Made by a program: the position numbers and the translations under genes
Notes under the pieces: model-generated
Seen by the model: only the letters and a program-made list of their open reading frames with translations
What the model was told of the DNA's origin: nothing
Database searches by the model: none
DNA from: JAUIIK01 sp041390865
Lineage (GTDB): Bacteria; Chloroflexota; Chloroflexia; Thermomicrobiales; CFX8
Reading direction: 5' to 3'
DNA: 64,000 bases
NCBI GenBank assembly: GCA_041390865.1
Contig: JAWKPC010000001.1
Location: forward strand, 1-64,000
Part shown: positions 28,061 through 36,383 of the stretch, piece after piece
Position numbering within the stretch: position 1 is the stretch's first letter
Layout of the letters: each line of letters starts with the position of its first letter

Positions 28061-29223
28061 CTCCGGTTGGCTTCGTCCTGGAGAACGGATCGCGAAATAA
28101 CGAGCCGCTGGATCTCGGACGTGCCTTCATAGATCTCGGTAATCTTTGCGTCGCGATAGAGCCGCTCGACACCGTAACTCTTCAGATACCCATAGCCACC
28201 GTGGATCTGGACGGCGTCATTCGCGGCCCGGACTGCGAGTTCGCTGGCGAAGAGCTTTGCCTGCGAGGCTTCGGTTGTGTACGGAAGTCCCGCGTCCTTA
28301 AGCCGGGCTGCGTTCCAGACCATGAGACGAGCTGCCTCCAAACCGGTGGCCATGTCGGCGAGCTTCCACTGGATCGCCTGGAAACTCGAAATCGATTGCC
28401 CGAATTGCTTGCGGGTCGTTGCGTACGATCGGCTGGCATCGAGCGCTGCGGCAGCAATGCCGACGGCCTGGGAGGCTATACCGATTCGCCCGGCGGCGAG
28501 CGCATTCATCGCAACGCCGAACCCGTCGCCGATTTCGCCCAGAACATGATCGTCGGGCACGAAACACCCGGCGAAATGAATGCCGCAGATCTCCGATGCG
28601 AGGATGCCGAGCTTCTTTTCCGGAGGACCGATCTCAACCCCATCCCAATCAGGGTCGACGACGAACGCAGTGATGCGCTTCGACGTTCGCGCGTCGGGGT
28701 CGGACAAGGCGAACACGACGAGCACTCCGGCGTGGCCGGCTGAGCTGATGAAGACTTTGTCCCCGCGGAGCCGGAATCCGCCGTCGACCCGCTCGGCGCG
28801 CGTCTTGATCGACGCCGCATCGGACCCAGCCTCCGGTTCGGTGAGCGCATAGGCCCCGATCCTCTGGCCGGCCGCCATGTCTTCGAGGTACTTCTCGTGA
28901 ACGGCAGGCTTCGCGAACTGGGCGATGGCGGACGAGACGAGGGTGTTGTGAACCGAGAGAATCACCGACACCGACGCCGATGCGCGGGCGACCTCCTCAT
29001 AAGCAAGGGCAACTGAAACGGCATCCAGCGGAAAGCCGCCGTACTCCTCCGGGATTGTCATTCCGAGCAGGCCGATCTCAGCCGCCCCCTCAACCTCCTC
29101 CGTCGGAAACTCCTGAAGCTCGTCGCGTTCGTTCGCTCGCGGCTTCACAACCTCGCGAGCGAACCTACAGGTCGCATCGCGGATCGCGAGTTGATCTGAT
29201 GTGAGTGGAAGTCGGGTTGCCAT
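28057..29223 (-). CDS. Acyl-CoA dehydrogenase
   Basis: FAD enzyme that oxidises acyl-CoA to enoyl-CoA. Motifs include YALTEPEAGSDAASIKTRA, the flavin/substrate region KLGILASEICGIHF and the C-terminal QIHGGYGYLKSYGVERLYRDAKI. The catalytic Glu is in IYEGTSEIQR, as in short-chain enzymes. ATG 29223 (MATRLPLTSDQ) is chosen over a longer frame starting at 29319, whose extra N-terminus is not family-like and would overlap the next gene. The product is 388 residues. It is coupled to the mutase subunit, suggesting a branched-chain or odd-chain acyl-CoA route. Confidence 0.93.
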   Translation of the reverse strand: MATRLPLTSDQLAIRDATCRFAREVVKPRANERDELQEFPTEEVEGAAEIGLLGMTIPEEYGGFPLDAVSVALAYEEVARASASVSVILSVHNTLVSSAIAQFAKPAVHEKYLEDMAAGQRIGAYALTEPEAGSDAASIKTRAERVDGGFRLRGDKVFISSAGHAGVLVVFALSDPDARTSKRITAFVVDPDWDGVEIGPPEKKLGILASEICGIHFAGCFVPDDHVLGEIGDGFGVAMNALAAGRIGIASQAVGIAAAALDASRSYATTRKQFGQSISSFQAIQWKLADMATGLEAARLMVWNAARLKDAGLPYTTEASQAKLFASELAVRAANDAVQIHGGYGYLKSYGVERLYRDAKITEIYEGTSEIQRLVISRSVLQDEANRR

Positions 29224-29240
29224 GTCTGTGTTTCCAGTCA

Positions 29241-30092
29241 CTAGCTGTATTCGTAAAAGCCCTGGCCAGTCTTCCGGCCCAGCCGGCCGGCAGCGACGTA
29301 CTGCCGCAGAAGGGGACACGGACGGTACTTTGGATCGCCGAAGTCACGCTGCAGCACTTCGAGGATGTCGAGACAGACATCGAGGCCGATCAGGTCCGCC
29401 AGCGCCAGCGGCCCCATCGGATGATTCATCCCGAGGTTCATGACCTCGTCGATGCTCTCGCGCGAAGCCACTCCTTCCATCAGGCAGAAGACCGCCTCAT
29501 TGATCATCGGCATCAGCACGCGGTTTGACACGAATCCTGGAAAATCCTGAACCTCGACCGGTGATTTGCCGGCCTTCCGGGCCAAGTCGGCGGTCGCGCG
29601 AGCCGTCTCGTCTGACGTGTCGATTCCGCGGACGACTTCGACGAGAGCCATGACTGGCACGGGGTTGAAGAAATGCATCCCGACAACCTGCTCTGGCCGC
29701 TTCGTCATCGCCGCGAGAGACGTGATTGAGATCGACGACGTGTTTGAAGCAAGCACCACATGTTCCGGCGCCAGGTCATCAAGCTCCCGGAAGATCGCTC
29801 GCTTGACGTCCGCGTTCTCCACAACGGCCTCGATCACCAGATCGGTCGACCGCGCCGAATCGAGTCCCGTCTCGATCTCTATCAGGCTCATGGCCAGATC
29901 CGCGTCCTCTTGATCAATTCGGCCCCGATCTACGCTGCGTGCCAGCGAATGCTCGATGGCGGAAAGGCCGGCCTGCGCAGCGGATTCGCTCTGGTCCGTC
30001 ATCGTCACAACGATCCCCGCCTGCGCCAGTACCTGTGTTATCCCCCGCCCCATGGTTCCGGAACCGACGACCGTCACTCTTGTGATTTCCAT
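29241..30092 (-). CDS. 3-hydroxybutyryl-CoA dehydrogenase type
   Basis: NAD-dependent 3-hydroxyacyl-CoA dehydrogenase. The nucleotide loop is VVGSGTMGRGITQVLAQ, the catalytic His is in GMHFFNPVPVM, and GFVSNRVLMPMINEAV and NHPMGPLALADLIGLD are typical of the C-terminal dimer domain. The preferred start is ATG 30092 (MEITRV); four codons upstream is an alternative. It lies 17 bases before the acyl-CoA dehydrogenase on the same strand, so the two probably act in sequence with an unseen hydratase. Confidence 0.93.
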   Translation of the reverse strand: MEITRVTVVGSGTMGRGITQVLAQAGIVVTMTDQSESAAQAGLSAIEHSLARSVDRGRIDQEDADLAMSLIEIETGLDSARSTDLVIEAVVENADVKRAIFRELDDLAPEHVVLASNTSSISITSLAAMTKRPEQVVGMHFFNPVPVMALVEVVRGIDTSDETARATADLARKAGKSPVEVQDFPGFVSNRVLMPMINEAVFCLMEGVASRESIDEVMNLGMNHPMGPLALADLIGLDVCLDILEVLQRDFGDPKYRPCPLLRQYVAAGRLGRKTGQGFYEYS

Positions 30093-30116
30093 TCGCACCC
30101 CCAATATTGCTGGCGA

Positions 30117-30782
30117 CTAGGTCGACGTCCGACTCGCTTCGACGGCGACGCTTCTCGTATTGAACCGGTTCATGGCTTCGTCAATCCCGGACTCGACCCA
30201 GCACTCGGCCGCGTCGGCCGCCAGCGAAACAATCTCCGGAAGGTAACCGCGCTCTTCCGTGGAAAACCTGGACAGGAGAAAGCCGATCGTCGAACCCGAT
30301 GTCGGTCTTCCGACGCCAACGCGAACGCGCGGGAAGTCGGCGGTCCCGAGTTGCTCGATGATCGACTTGATGCCGTTGTGCCCGCCGGCACCGCCTGATG
30401 GTCGAAGCCGCATCTTTCCGAAAGGAATATCCAGCTCATCGTAAATCACGAGCAGTTTTTCCGGAGGCAGCTTGTACCATCGAATGAGCTGGGCCACAGC
30501 GAAGCCACTGTTGTTCATCATCGTGGTCGGGGCCGCGAGAACGACTCGTGTGCCGCCGAAGTTCGTTTCATGGATTCGGGCATCGAAACGGTTGCGAGGC
30601 GCACCCGCATGTGACCGCTTGGCCAGCTCATCGATGACCTCAAATCCGAGATTGTGCCGCGTCCCGGCGTACTTGCTACCGACGTTTCCAAGTCCAACGA
30701 TCAAGAGACTCGCACTTTCATGTGACTCTTCCTGCCGTCGAATCGACTGTAGTACACGCCGGATCACGTTGCCTCCATCCAC
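30117..30782 (-). CDS. pth: Peptidyl-tRNA hydrolase
   Basis: Pth recycles tRNA from dropped peptidyl-tRNA. The core has LLIVGLGNVGSKYAGTRHNLG with the catalytic His, NNSG (substrate Asn), YDELDIPFGKMRLRPSGGAGGHNG, and the C-terminal lid. The frame begins 25 residues before the usual start (MDGGNVIRRVL); the real start is unclear because no ATG lies closer, so a GTG or TTG may be used. The C-terminus is complete. Confidence 0.92.
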   Translation of the reverse strand: MDGGNVIRRVLQSIRRQEESHESASLLIVGLGNVGSKYAGTRHNLGFEVIDELAKRSHAGAPRNRFDARIHETNFGGTRVVLAAPTTMMNNSGFAVAQLIRWYKLPPEKLLVIYDELDIPFGKMRLRPSGGAGGHNGIKSIIEQLGTADFPRVRVGVGRPTSGSTIGFLLSRFSTEERGYLPEIVSLAADAAECWVESGIDEAMNRFNTRSVAVEASRTST

Positions 30783-30834
30783 TTCCCCGGTGGCGAACGT
30801 AGTCTATCGTAGAGTGCTGGTTCGACCGGTCGCG

Positions 30835-30844
30835 GTGATATACT
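30835..30844 (+). promoter_or_regulatory. Extended -10 promoter candidate before tatA
   Basis: GTGATATACT contains an extended -10 of the TGN-TATACT type, about 70 bases ahead of the tatA start. The -35 region is poor, as is usual for extended -10 promoters. Confidence 0.4.
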
Positions 30845-30915
30845 GCAGCCGCGCTTGGACGGGGTAGTTTCAACTCACCGCCACCCTCGTTTATTCACCC
30901 GGAGAAGCTTGTATT

Positions 30916-31467
30916 ATGGGATTTCTCGGCATTGGTGCAATGGAAGCGCTGGTCATCCTGGTGATCGCGCTCATTATCTTTGGTCCCGGTCGTCTCCCCG
31001 AAATCATGGGGGAAGCTGGTCGGACGGTGCGCGATTTTCGCCGCGCCACGCGAGATCTGACCGGCGATTTCCAGGATTCTATTTCGGAAGTGCGCGGTAC
31101 CTATCGCGAGCTCGAAGAGGAGATGCGCGGTACAGCGTCCGATCTGCGTCGTGACGCTCAAAAGATGGCCGACGAGGTGAACACCGCCGTTTCTGACGCG
31201 TCCACGCTCGGTGACACAAACTCATCGGCGGCAAATCGTCGCCGCCCGACGCCGAAACTCGACCAGATGGTCGATCCGGAGAGCGACCCGATCAACGTCG
31301 CAGAGTTCCCGTCCGAAAAGACGAGCAATTCGAAAGAAAAGGTGGCCTCCGGTCCCGGATCAAACGCCGCCAAGTCGTCGCCAACCAACGGCGCCGTTGC
31401 CAAGGACGACGACTTGCTTTCGATGGACGACGGCGACGACCTCCTGGCGGTGGACGAGCGCAACTAA
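30916..31467 (+). CDS. Sec-independent translocase TatA/TatB-type protein
   Basis: The N-terminus MGFLGIGAMEALVILVIALIIFGPGRLPE is one membrane helix with the conserved FGPGRLPE hinge, then an amphipathic helix (GRTVRDFRRATRDLTGDFQ) and a long polar, acidic tail. At 183 residues it is longer than a typical TatA and closer to TatB. It would form part of the twin-arginine export pore; no tatC is in the window. ATG 30916 has GGAGAAG upstream. The C-terminal stop overlaps the convergent methyltransferase by four bases. Confidence 0.88.
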   Translation: MGFLGIGAMEALVILVIALIIFGPGRLPEIMGEAGRTVRDFRRATRDLTGDFQDSISEVRGTYRELEEEMRGTASDLRRDAQKMADEVNTAVSDASTLGDTNSSAANRRRPTPKLDQMVDPESDPINVAEFPSEKTSNSKEKVASGPGSNAAKSSPTNGAVAKDDDLLSMDDGDDLLAVDERN

Positions 31468-32114
31468 CCGGCAGATCTGTTCGCGTTGACGAGTATCGCG
31501 ACGCCCCACTCATCCCGAACAGTCTCTGTCCTCACCGTGAACCCCTGGTGTATCGCAGAAGGAATCTCGAATGATCGCGGTGGTCTCTTGCCATAGACCA
31601 GCATCGAGATCCACCGGCGTAGTGCGGCGCCAGTTCCCCTTTCGTACGTCCCGCCGACGAGAATTCGCACCGTCCCATCCTGGCGAAGCACCCGATCGAT
31701 CTCCTCCCACGTCCGCTCGTCCACAATCCAGCTTCCCGGATATGTGGAAACCAGATGGTCGATGCTCCGGTCCGGGTAAGGAATCGCAAACGATGATCCA
31801 TCGAGAACCTCGACATGCCGCTTTCTGGCGGCTTCCCTCATCGACGGCGATGGATCGACACCGGTGACTGTCAAACCGCGCTCCCTCGCGAAATCAACGA
31901 GTCGCCCTTCGCCGGCGCCGAGGTCCAGAACGGTCGCATGCTCTCCGATCCCCTTCAGAATCAGGATCCGCCGCTCGCTCCAAGCAGATCCGAATACGAC
32001 CAATCCCGCGAGCTCGTGGAACAATACGAACCGGTTGTAGAGCAATTGAAATGTGAAATTGAGAAGGCGGGATCGCAGATGACCCATCGGCCGGTCCATC
32101 CAATCGAAAAGCAA
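31464..32114 (-). CDS. SAM-dependent methyltransferase (type 11-like)
   Basis: The 216-residue product has motif I VLDLGAGEGRLVDFA, motif II VTGVDPSPSMREAA and the motif IV-like region DHLVSTYPGSWI. The N-terminus is hydrophobic (FTFQLLYNRFVLFHELAGLVVFG), suggesting membrane association. The substrate is unknown. It is divergent from tgt, with only two bases between the starts. Confidence 0.8.
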   Translation of the reverse strand: MLFDWMDRPMGHLRSRLLNFTFQLLYNRFVLFHELAGLVVFGSAWSERRILILKGIGEHATVLDLGAGEGRLVDFARERGLTVTGVDPSPSMREAARKRHVEVLDGSSFAIPYPDRSIDHLVSTYPGSWIVDERTWEEIDRVLRQDGTVRILVGGTYERGTGAALRRWISMLVYGKRPPRSFEIPSAIHQGFTVRTETVRDEWGVAILVNANRSAG

Positions 32115-32116
32115 TC

Positions 32117-33343
32117 ATGAGCCTGCCGGACAAGAGCAACGACGCGGCAACGTCGCCGGGTGCCCGTTTCCAGGTCAGTAGCGAAGACGGTTCGGCTCGC
32201 GCCGGTCGGCTGATCCTACCCAACGGAACGGTCCAGACACCGGCCTTCATGCCGGTCGGAACGCAGGCGTCGGTGAAATCTCTCGATCCTGTGGATCTGG
32301 AGCATATTGAGGCCGAGATCATCCTTGCAAACACCTATCACCTCATGCTCCGGCCAGGCAGCGAGCTGATCCAGAAATTCGGCGGCGTCGGAAAGTTTAT
32401 GAACTGGGATGGACCGATCCTGACCGACTCGGGAGGGTTTCAAGTCTTCAGTCTCGCTCAACGGAGGACGCTCCACGACGAGGGCGTCGTATTCCGATCA
32501 CATATCGATGGCGCCGAGTGGGAACTGACGCCGGAGCATGCGATCCGGATCCAGAATCAGCTCGGTGCTGACATATCGATGGCACTCGACGTCTGCAGCG
32601 GCTATGAGGCCAGCCCAGAAGAGCAGGAACATGCGCTCGAATTGACACACCGCTGGCTGCCGATGAACATTGGCGCGTTTGACCGGCTGGTAGACAGAAC
32701 CGTCGATATCCGGCCGCTCTTGTTCGGTATCTGCCAGGGTGGATTTGACAAACGCCGAAGAGCCCGGTCGGCGTCGTTTGTCAATGATTCCAATGTAGAT
32801 GGTCTCGCAATCGGTGGGCTGAGCGTCGGTGAGCCGAAAGATGTACTGGCCGAGATGCTCGAAGCATCGATCCAACCGCTGGATCGGGATCGTCCCCGCT
32901 ACCTGATGGGAGTCGGCTCACCGGAAGATCTCTGGAACGCCGTCGCTCTCGGCGTTGACATGTTCGACTGCGTCTTGCCGACCCGCGTCGCTCGCCACGG
33001 AGGCATCTTCACACTCGACGGAAGGATCAACATCCGAGCCGCCCGGTATCGAAATGCAGACGACCCCCTGGATTCCATCTGCGATTGCTATACCTGTCGA
33101 GAATTCTCAGCAGCCTACATCCACCATCTGTTCCGGGCTGGTGAGTTGCTTGCCTATCGGCTGGCGACGATCCACAACCTGCGATTCATCATGCGGCAGA
33201 TGCAGACCATGAGAACGGCCATCGCTGCGAACGCCTTCGAAAGCGAGCACCGGCGGTTCTTTGCGCGCTACAGCCCGGTAAACGAGAGTACGCGCAACGA
33301 ACAGCAACGAATGTTTGCGGCAGCCAAGCGGGCCGGCGGGTGA
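32117..33343 (+). CDS. tgt: Queuine tRNA-ribosyltransferase (TGT)
   Basis: TGT exchanges guanine 34 for preQ1 in tRNAs with GUN anticodons. Seen are the Asp in ILTDSGGFQVFSL, SHIDGAEWELTPE, the nucleophile region GVDMFDCVLPTRVARHG, and the zinc ligands CDCYTC plus HHLFRAGELLA. The 408-residue length is normal, with an N-terminal extension of about 15 residues. The MALDVCSG stretch is slightly divergent from the usual MAFDECPP. It overlaps the next gene by four bases. Confidence 0.95.
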   Translation: MSLPDKSNDAATSPGARFQVSSEDGSARAGRLILPNGTVQTPAFMPVGTQASVKSLDPVDLEHIEAEIILANTYHLMLRPGSELIQKFGGVGKFMNWDGPILTDSGGFQVFSLAQRRTLHDEGVVFRSHIDGAEWELTPEHAIRIQNQLGADISMALDVCSGYEASPEEQEHALELTHRWLPMNIGAFDRLVDRTVDIRPLLFGICQGGFDKRRRARSASFVNDSNVDGLAIGGLSVGEPKDVLAEMLEASIQPLDRDRPRYLMGVGSPEDLWNAVALGVDMFDCVLPTRVARHGGIFTLDGRINIRAARYRNADDPLDSICDCYTCREFSAAYIHHLFRAGELLAYRLATIHNLRFIMRQMQTMRTAIAANAFESEHRRFFARYSPVNESTRNEQQRMFAAAKRAGG

Positions 33344-34623
33344 GAGCAGCAACCGCGTCGGACAACATGTCGATCACACCCGCGCTCACGCGCAGGGCCT
33401 GGACGACCGTCATCGCCTGTCTCATCCTCTTTGCCATCGGCACAGGCTCGATCGCGTTCGCGCTGAACTGGATCTATACTCACGCGACGGTACGCCGGGG
33501 AGCGGAAGCGACGATCATCAGCGGAACCGGAGCGCTCTGGCGAAGCAGTCCGGACAATGAATGGACGATCTTCAACGACTCGGTCGTCATCGACGAGGGT
33601 GATGAGATTTCCACCGAACTCGGGACGGTTGTCTGGATAACCCTGTTTGATGGTTCAACACTGGAAGTAACCGAGCGGTCCCACCTCCGTTTCGAGCGGC
33701 TACGCGAATCGCGGTTCAGCGACACCACCAGGCAGGTTCGAATTGCACTCCGTCACGGGGCCGTCTATGCGACGATGGCGCCGGTGACGCGCGTGGAGTA
33801 CGGCGAACTCGAGGTCCTTGCACCTGAAAACTCGGTCATTGCGCGGGACACCGCTACGGATGATGCAGCTACGTCGCCGTCGTTCGTCGTCGAAGTCCCC
33901 GCCGGGAATGCACCCGGTATCGCGCCCTTCAGAACAGCCGCATTCAGGGGCTCGATCGAGATCGAAACCACGGCCAGGAACTTCGAGATGACCGGACCGC
34001 AGCAATACATTATTGATAACGACGGACTGGGTCATCGAACAGATTCAATCCGGAGCGAGATTCTCGCGAACGGCTCGTTCATCGAAGGTCTGGAAGGCTG
34101 GGATCCCATCTACAGCGCCGAAGGAAGAGAGCCGCAGGAGCGTATCGGAACGGTGGAAACCACGGATACCGGCTCCGGCGCACGTGAGCACGCGCTTCAC
34201 ATCCACAGGCCGGAATCCACCATCTGGGCACGGACCGGCGTACGACAGGCAATCGAGCGGACACTACGCCTTCCGTCAGCACTGACGCTTGAATTCGATG
34301 TCTTGATTGAGAGCCAGGGAGCAGCGGTCGATGGGCGGGAAACCGTACCGCTCGCGATCGAGCTTGACTACACCGATATCCTCGGGCAGGAACGCGCCTG
34401 GACCGCAGTCTACGCAACGCGGGACGGGGAGGGAGTACTGGATGCGAATGCGTTCACAACAGTAATCCCGGGACGCTGGACGCATGTGATCGTCGACCTT
34501 CACAATCTTGAACCTGTACCTAAAGTTCTTGATACCATCGTCGTGTACGCGAGCGGCGGCGGCTATGACGCCTTCATGTCAAATCTGTCGCTAACGACCG
34601 GGGAGGGAAACAACGCTCCCTGA
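33340..34623 (+). CDS. FecR-like membrane-anchored protein with C-terminal carbohydrate-binding-like domain
   Basis: The 427-residue product has a short cytoplasmic start, one membrane helix (about residues 20-45, WTTVIACLILFAIGTGSIAFAL), then an extracytoplasmic FecR-like beta domain (about 55-200) with DEGDEISTELGTVVWITLFDGS. After residue 245 a second beta-rich part begins (GSFIEGLEGWDPIY), which resembles a galactose-binding or carbohydrate-binding-module fold. This looks like a surface or signalling protein; no sigma/anti-sigma pair is next to it. The start is GTG 33340, overlapping tgt. Confidence 0.7.
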   Translation: MRAATASDNMSITPALTRRAWTTVIACLILFAIGTGSIAFALNWIYTHATVRRGAEATIISGTGALWRSSPDNEWTIFNDSVVIDEGDEISTELGTVVWITLFDGSTLEVTERSHLRFERLRESRFSDTTRQVRIALRHGAVYATMAPVTRVEYGELEVLAPENSVIARDTATDDAATSPSFVVEVPAGNAPGIAPFRTAAFRGSIEIETTARNFEMTGPQQYIIDNDGLGHRTDSIRSEILANGSFIEGLEGWDPIYSAEGREPQERIGTVETTDTGSGAREHALHIHRPESTIWARTGVRQAIERTLRLPSALTLEFDVLIESQGAAVDGRETVPLAIELDYTDILGQERAWTAVYATRDGEGVLDANAFTTVIPGRWTHVIVDLHNLEPVPKVLDTIVVYASGGGYDAFMSNLSLTTGEGNNAP

Positions 34624-34668
34624 ATTCATCCTGAACTACGGAATTCTGCATCGAGAGGTAACAGCACG

Positions 34669-35965
34669 GTGGCTCAAATCAGCATCATCGGATCAGGTTA
34701 TGTGGGCTTGGTCTACGGAGTCGCATTCGCCGACCTTGGCAATGACGTGGTCGGTATCGATATCGACGCCGACAAAGTGGCCGCGCTCCAGGCCGGGGAG
34801 TGTCCGATCTATGAGCCCCGCCTGCCGGAGCTCCTGACCCAGAATCTGAACGCCGGACGCATCCGGTTCACGACCAACTACGCCGAAGGGGTACCCGACT
34901 CCGAATTCGTCTTCATCTGCGTAGATACACCGTCAACCGCAACCGGCGAAGCGGACATGCGTGCCGTCCGGGCGGCCGCCACGATGCTTGCTGAACACCT
35001 GCGCGATGGCGCTGTCGTCGTCAACAAGAGCACAATGCCGATCGGCTCCGGCGATCTCGTGTCGTCGATCATCGGCGAGCACATTACCGGTGGCCGGACA
35101 TTTTCGGTCATCAGCAACCCCGAGTTCTTGCGAGAGGGGAATGCTGTCGCGGACGTATTCAAGCCGGACCGGATTGTCCTTGGCACGGATGACGACCAGG
35201 ATGCCATCGAAAAGCTCAAGAACCTTTACTCGTGCCCTCGACGCACCGGTGCTCGTCACCGACCGCCGCTCGGCCGAGATGGTGAAGTATGCGTCAAACT
35301 CTTTCCTAGCAACGAAAATTTCCTTCATCAATGAAATGGCACAGATTTGCGAGCGAGTCGGCGCCGATGTCTCGGTTGTCGCCGAGGGCATGGGCTATGA
35401 CGAGCGCATCGGATCGCAGTTCCTCCAGGCGGGTGTGGGTTACGGCGGCTCCTGCTTCCCGAAGGATGTCAAGGCGCTCGCTCACATGGCGCACGAGGCG
35501 GATTGCCATCCACAATTGCTCCACGCGGTGATGGAGATCAACTCCGACCAGCGCCGGCGATACGTCAAGCGGCTTCAGGACGAGATCGGTGACCTGTTCT
35601 CGAAGGACATCGCTGTCTGGGGTCTCTCCTTCAAGGAAAACACGGACGACACGCGGGAATCGCCATCAATTGACATAATCAACATGCTCCTCGCTCGAGG
35701 CGCCGACGTCCGCGCTTATGACCCTGCCGCCACCGAGAAAGCCCGGGACGAACTCCCACGCGTCACCTTTTGCGACAATCCGTACGATACGGTGCGCGGG
35801 GCGGATGCGCTCTGCGTCATCACGCCCTGGAACGAGTTCAAACAGGCAAACATGGGCAATGTCGTCGAAATCATGCGCAACCCGGTCTTGCTGGATGGGC
35901 GAAATTTGTACTCTGGAGACGCGATGAAGGAGCTCGGCTTTACCTATGTCGGCGTCGGAAAGTAG
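34669..35965 (+). CDS. UDP-glucose/GDP-mannose dehydrogenase family protein (frameshift)
   Basis: Oxidises a nucleotide-sugar to its uronate for surface polysaccharide. The NAD loop is ISIIGSGYVGLVYGVAF, then FICVDTPS, KSTMPIGSG and NPEFLREG. The Cys nucleophile is in GVGYGGSCFPKDVKAL, and the C-terminus has VWGLSFKENTDDTRESP. Frame 1 holds until LKNLY near 35227; frame 2 then gives RALDAPVLVTDRRSAEMVKYA. One extra base near 35227-35230 (or two missing) explains the break. The start is GTG 34669. It may work with the WecA/TagO-type transferase. Probably a sequence error. Confidence 0.92.
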
Positions 35966-36383
35966 CTCGTACCAGCCGATCTGGGATCCGGAAGCAGCCG
36001 GTCCTGTCGAGGTCGGCATCGATGTCATCGAAATAGATCGCGTTGCAGGGGTGCTTGCGCGCCACGGCGACCGCTTTTTGCAGCGCGTGTTCACGGAGAA
36101 GGAACGCGAACGATACGGTCATCGTCCCGCCGAGCTCGCGGCCAGATTTGCCGCCAAGGAGGCGACGATGAAGGCACTCGGAACCGGGATACGCGGCGTC
36201 CGCTGGCGCGACATCGAGACACTCCCGAACCGGCGAGGCAAGCCGATTTTGACCCTGCATGAGACGGCGAAAGCGAGGGCGGAGCTTCTGGGCTTCCAGC
36301 ACTTTGCCATATCATTGACCCATTCGCGAACCGACGCAACGGCGATCGTCGTTGCCACGAAGTTACGGCCGGAGACCCAGTGA
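35946..36383 (+). CDS. acpS: Holo-[acyl-carrier-protein] synthase
   Basis: AcpS attaches 4'-phosphopantetheine to acyl carrier protein. The Mg-binding Asp is in VEVGIDVIEIDRV and the Glu in RFAAKEATMKALGTGIRG. The N-terminal 20 residues are an extension. Length 145 against the usual about 120. The start ATG 35946 overlaps the end of the dehydrogenase by 20 bases, and the stop overlaps nnrE/D by four bases. Confidence 0.93.
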   Translation: MSASESSSYQPIWDPEAAGPVEVGIDVIEIDRVAGVLARHGDRFLQRVFTEKERERYGHRPAELAARFAAKEATMKALGTGIRGVRWRDIETLPNRRGKPILTLHETAKARAELLGFQHFAISLTHSRTDATAIVVATKLRPETQ

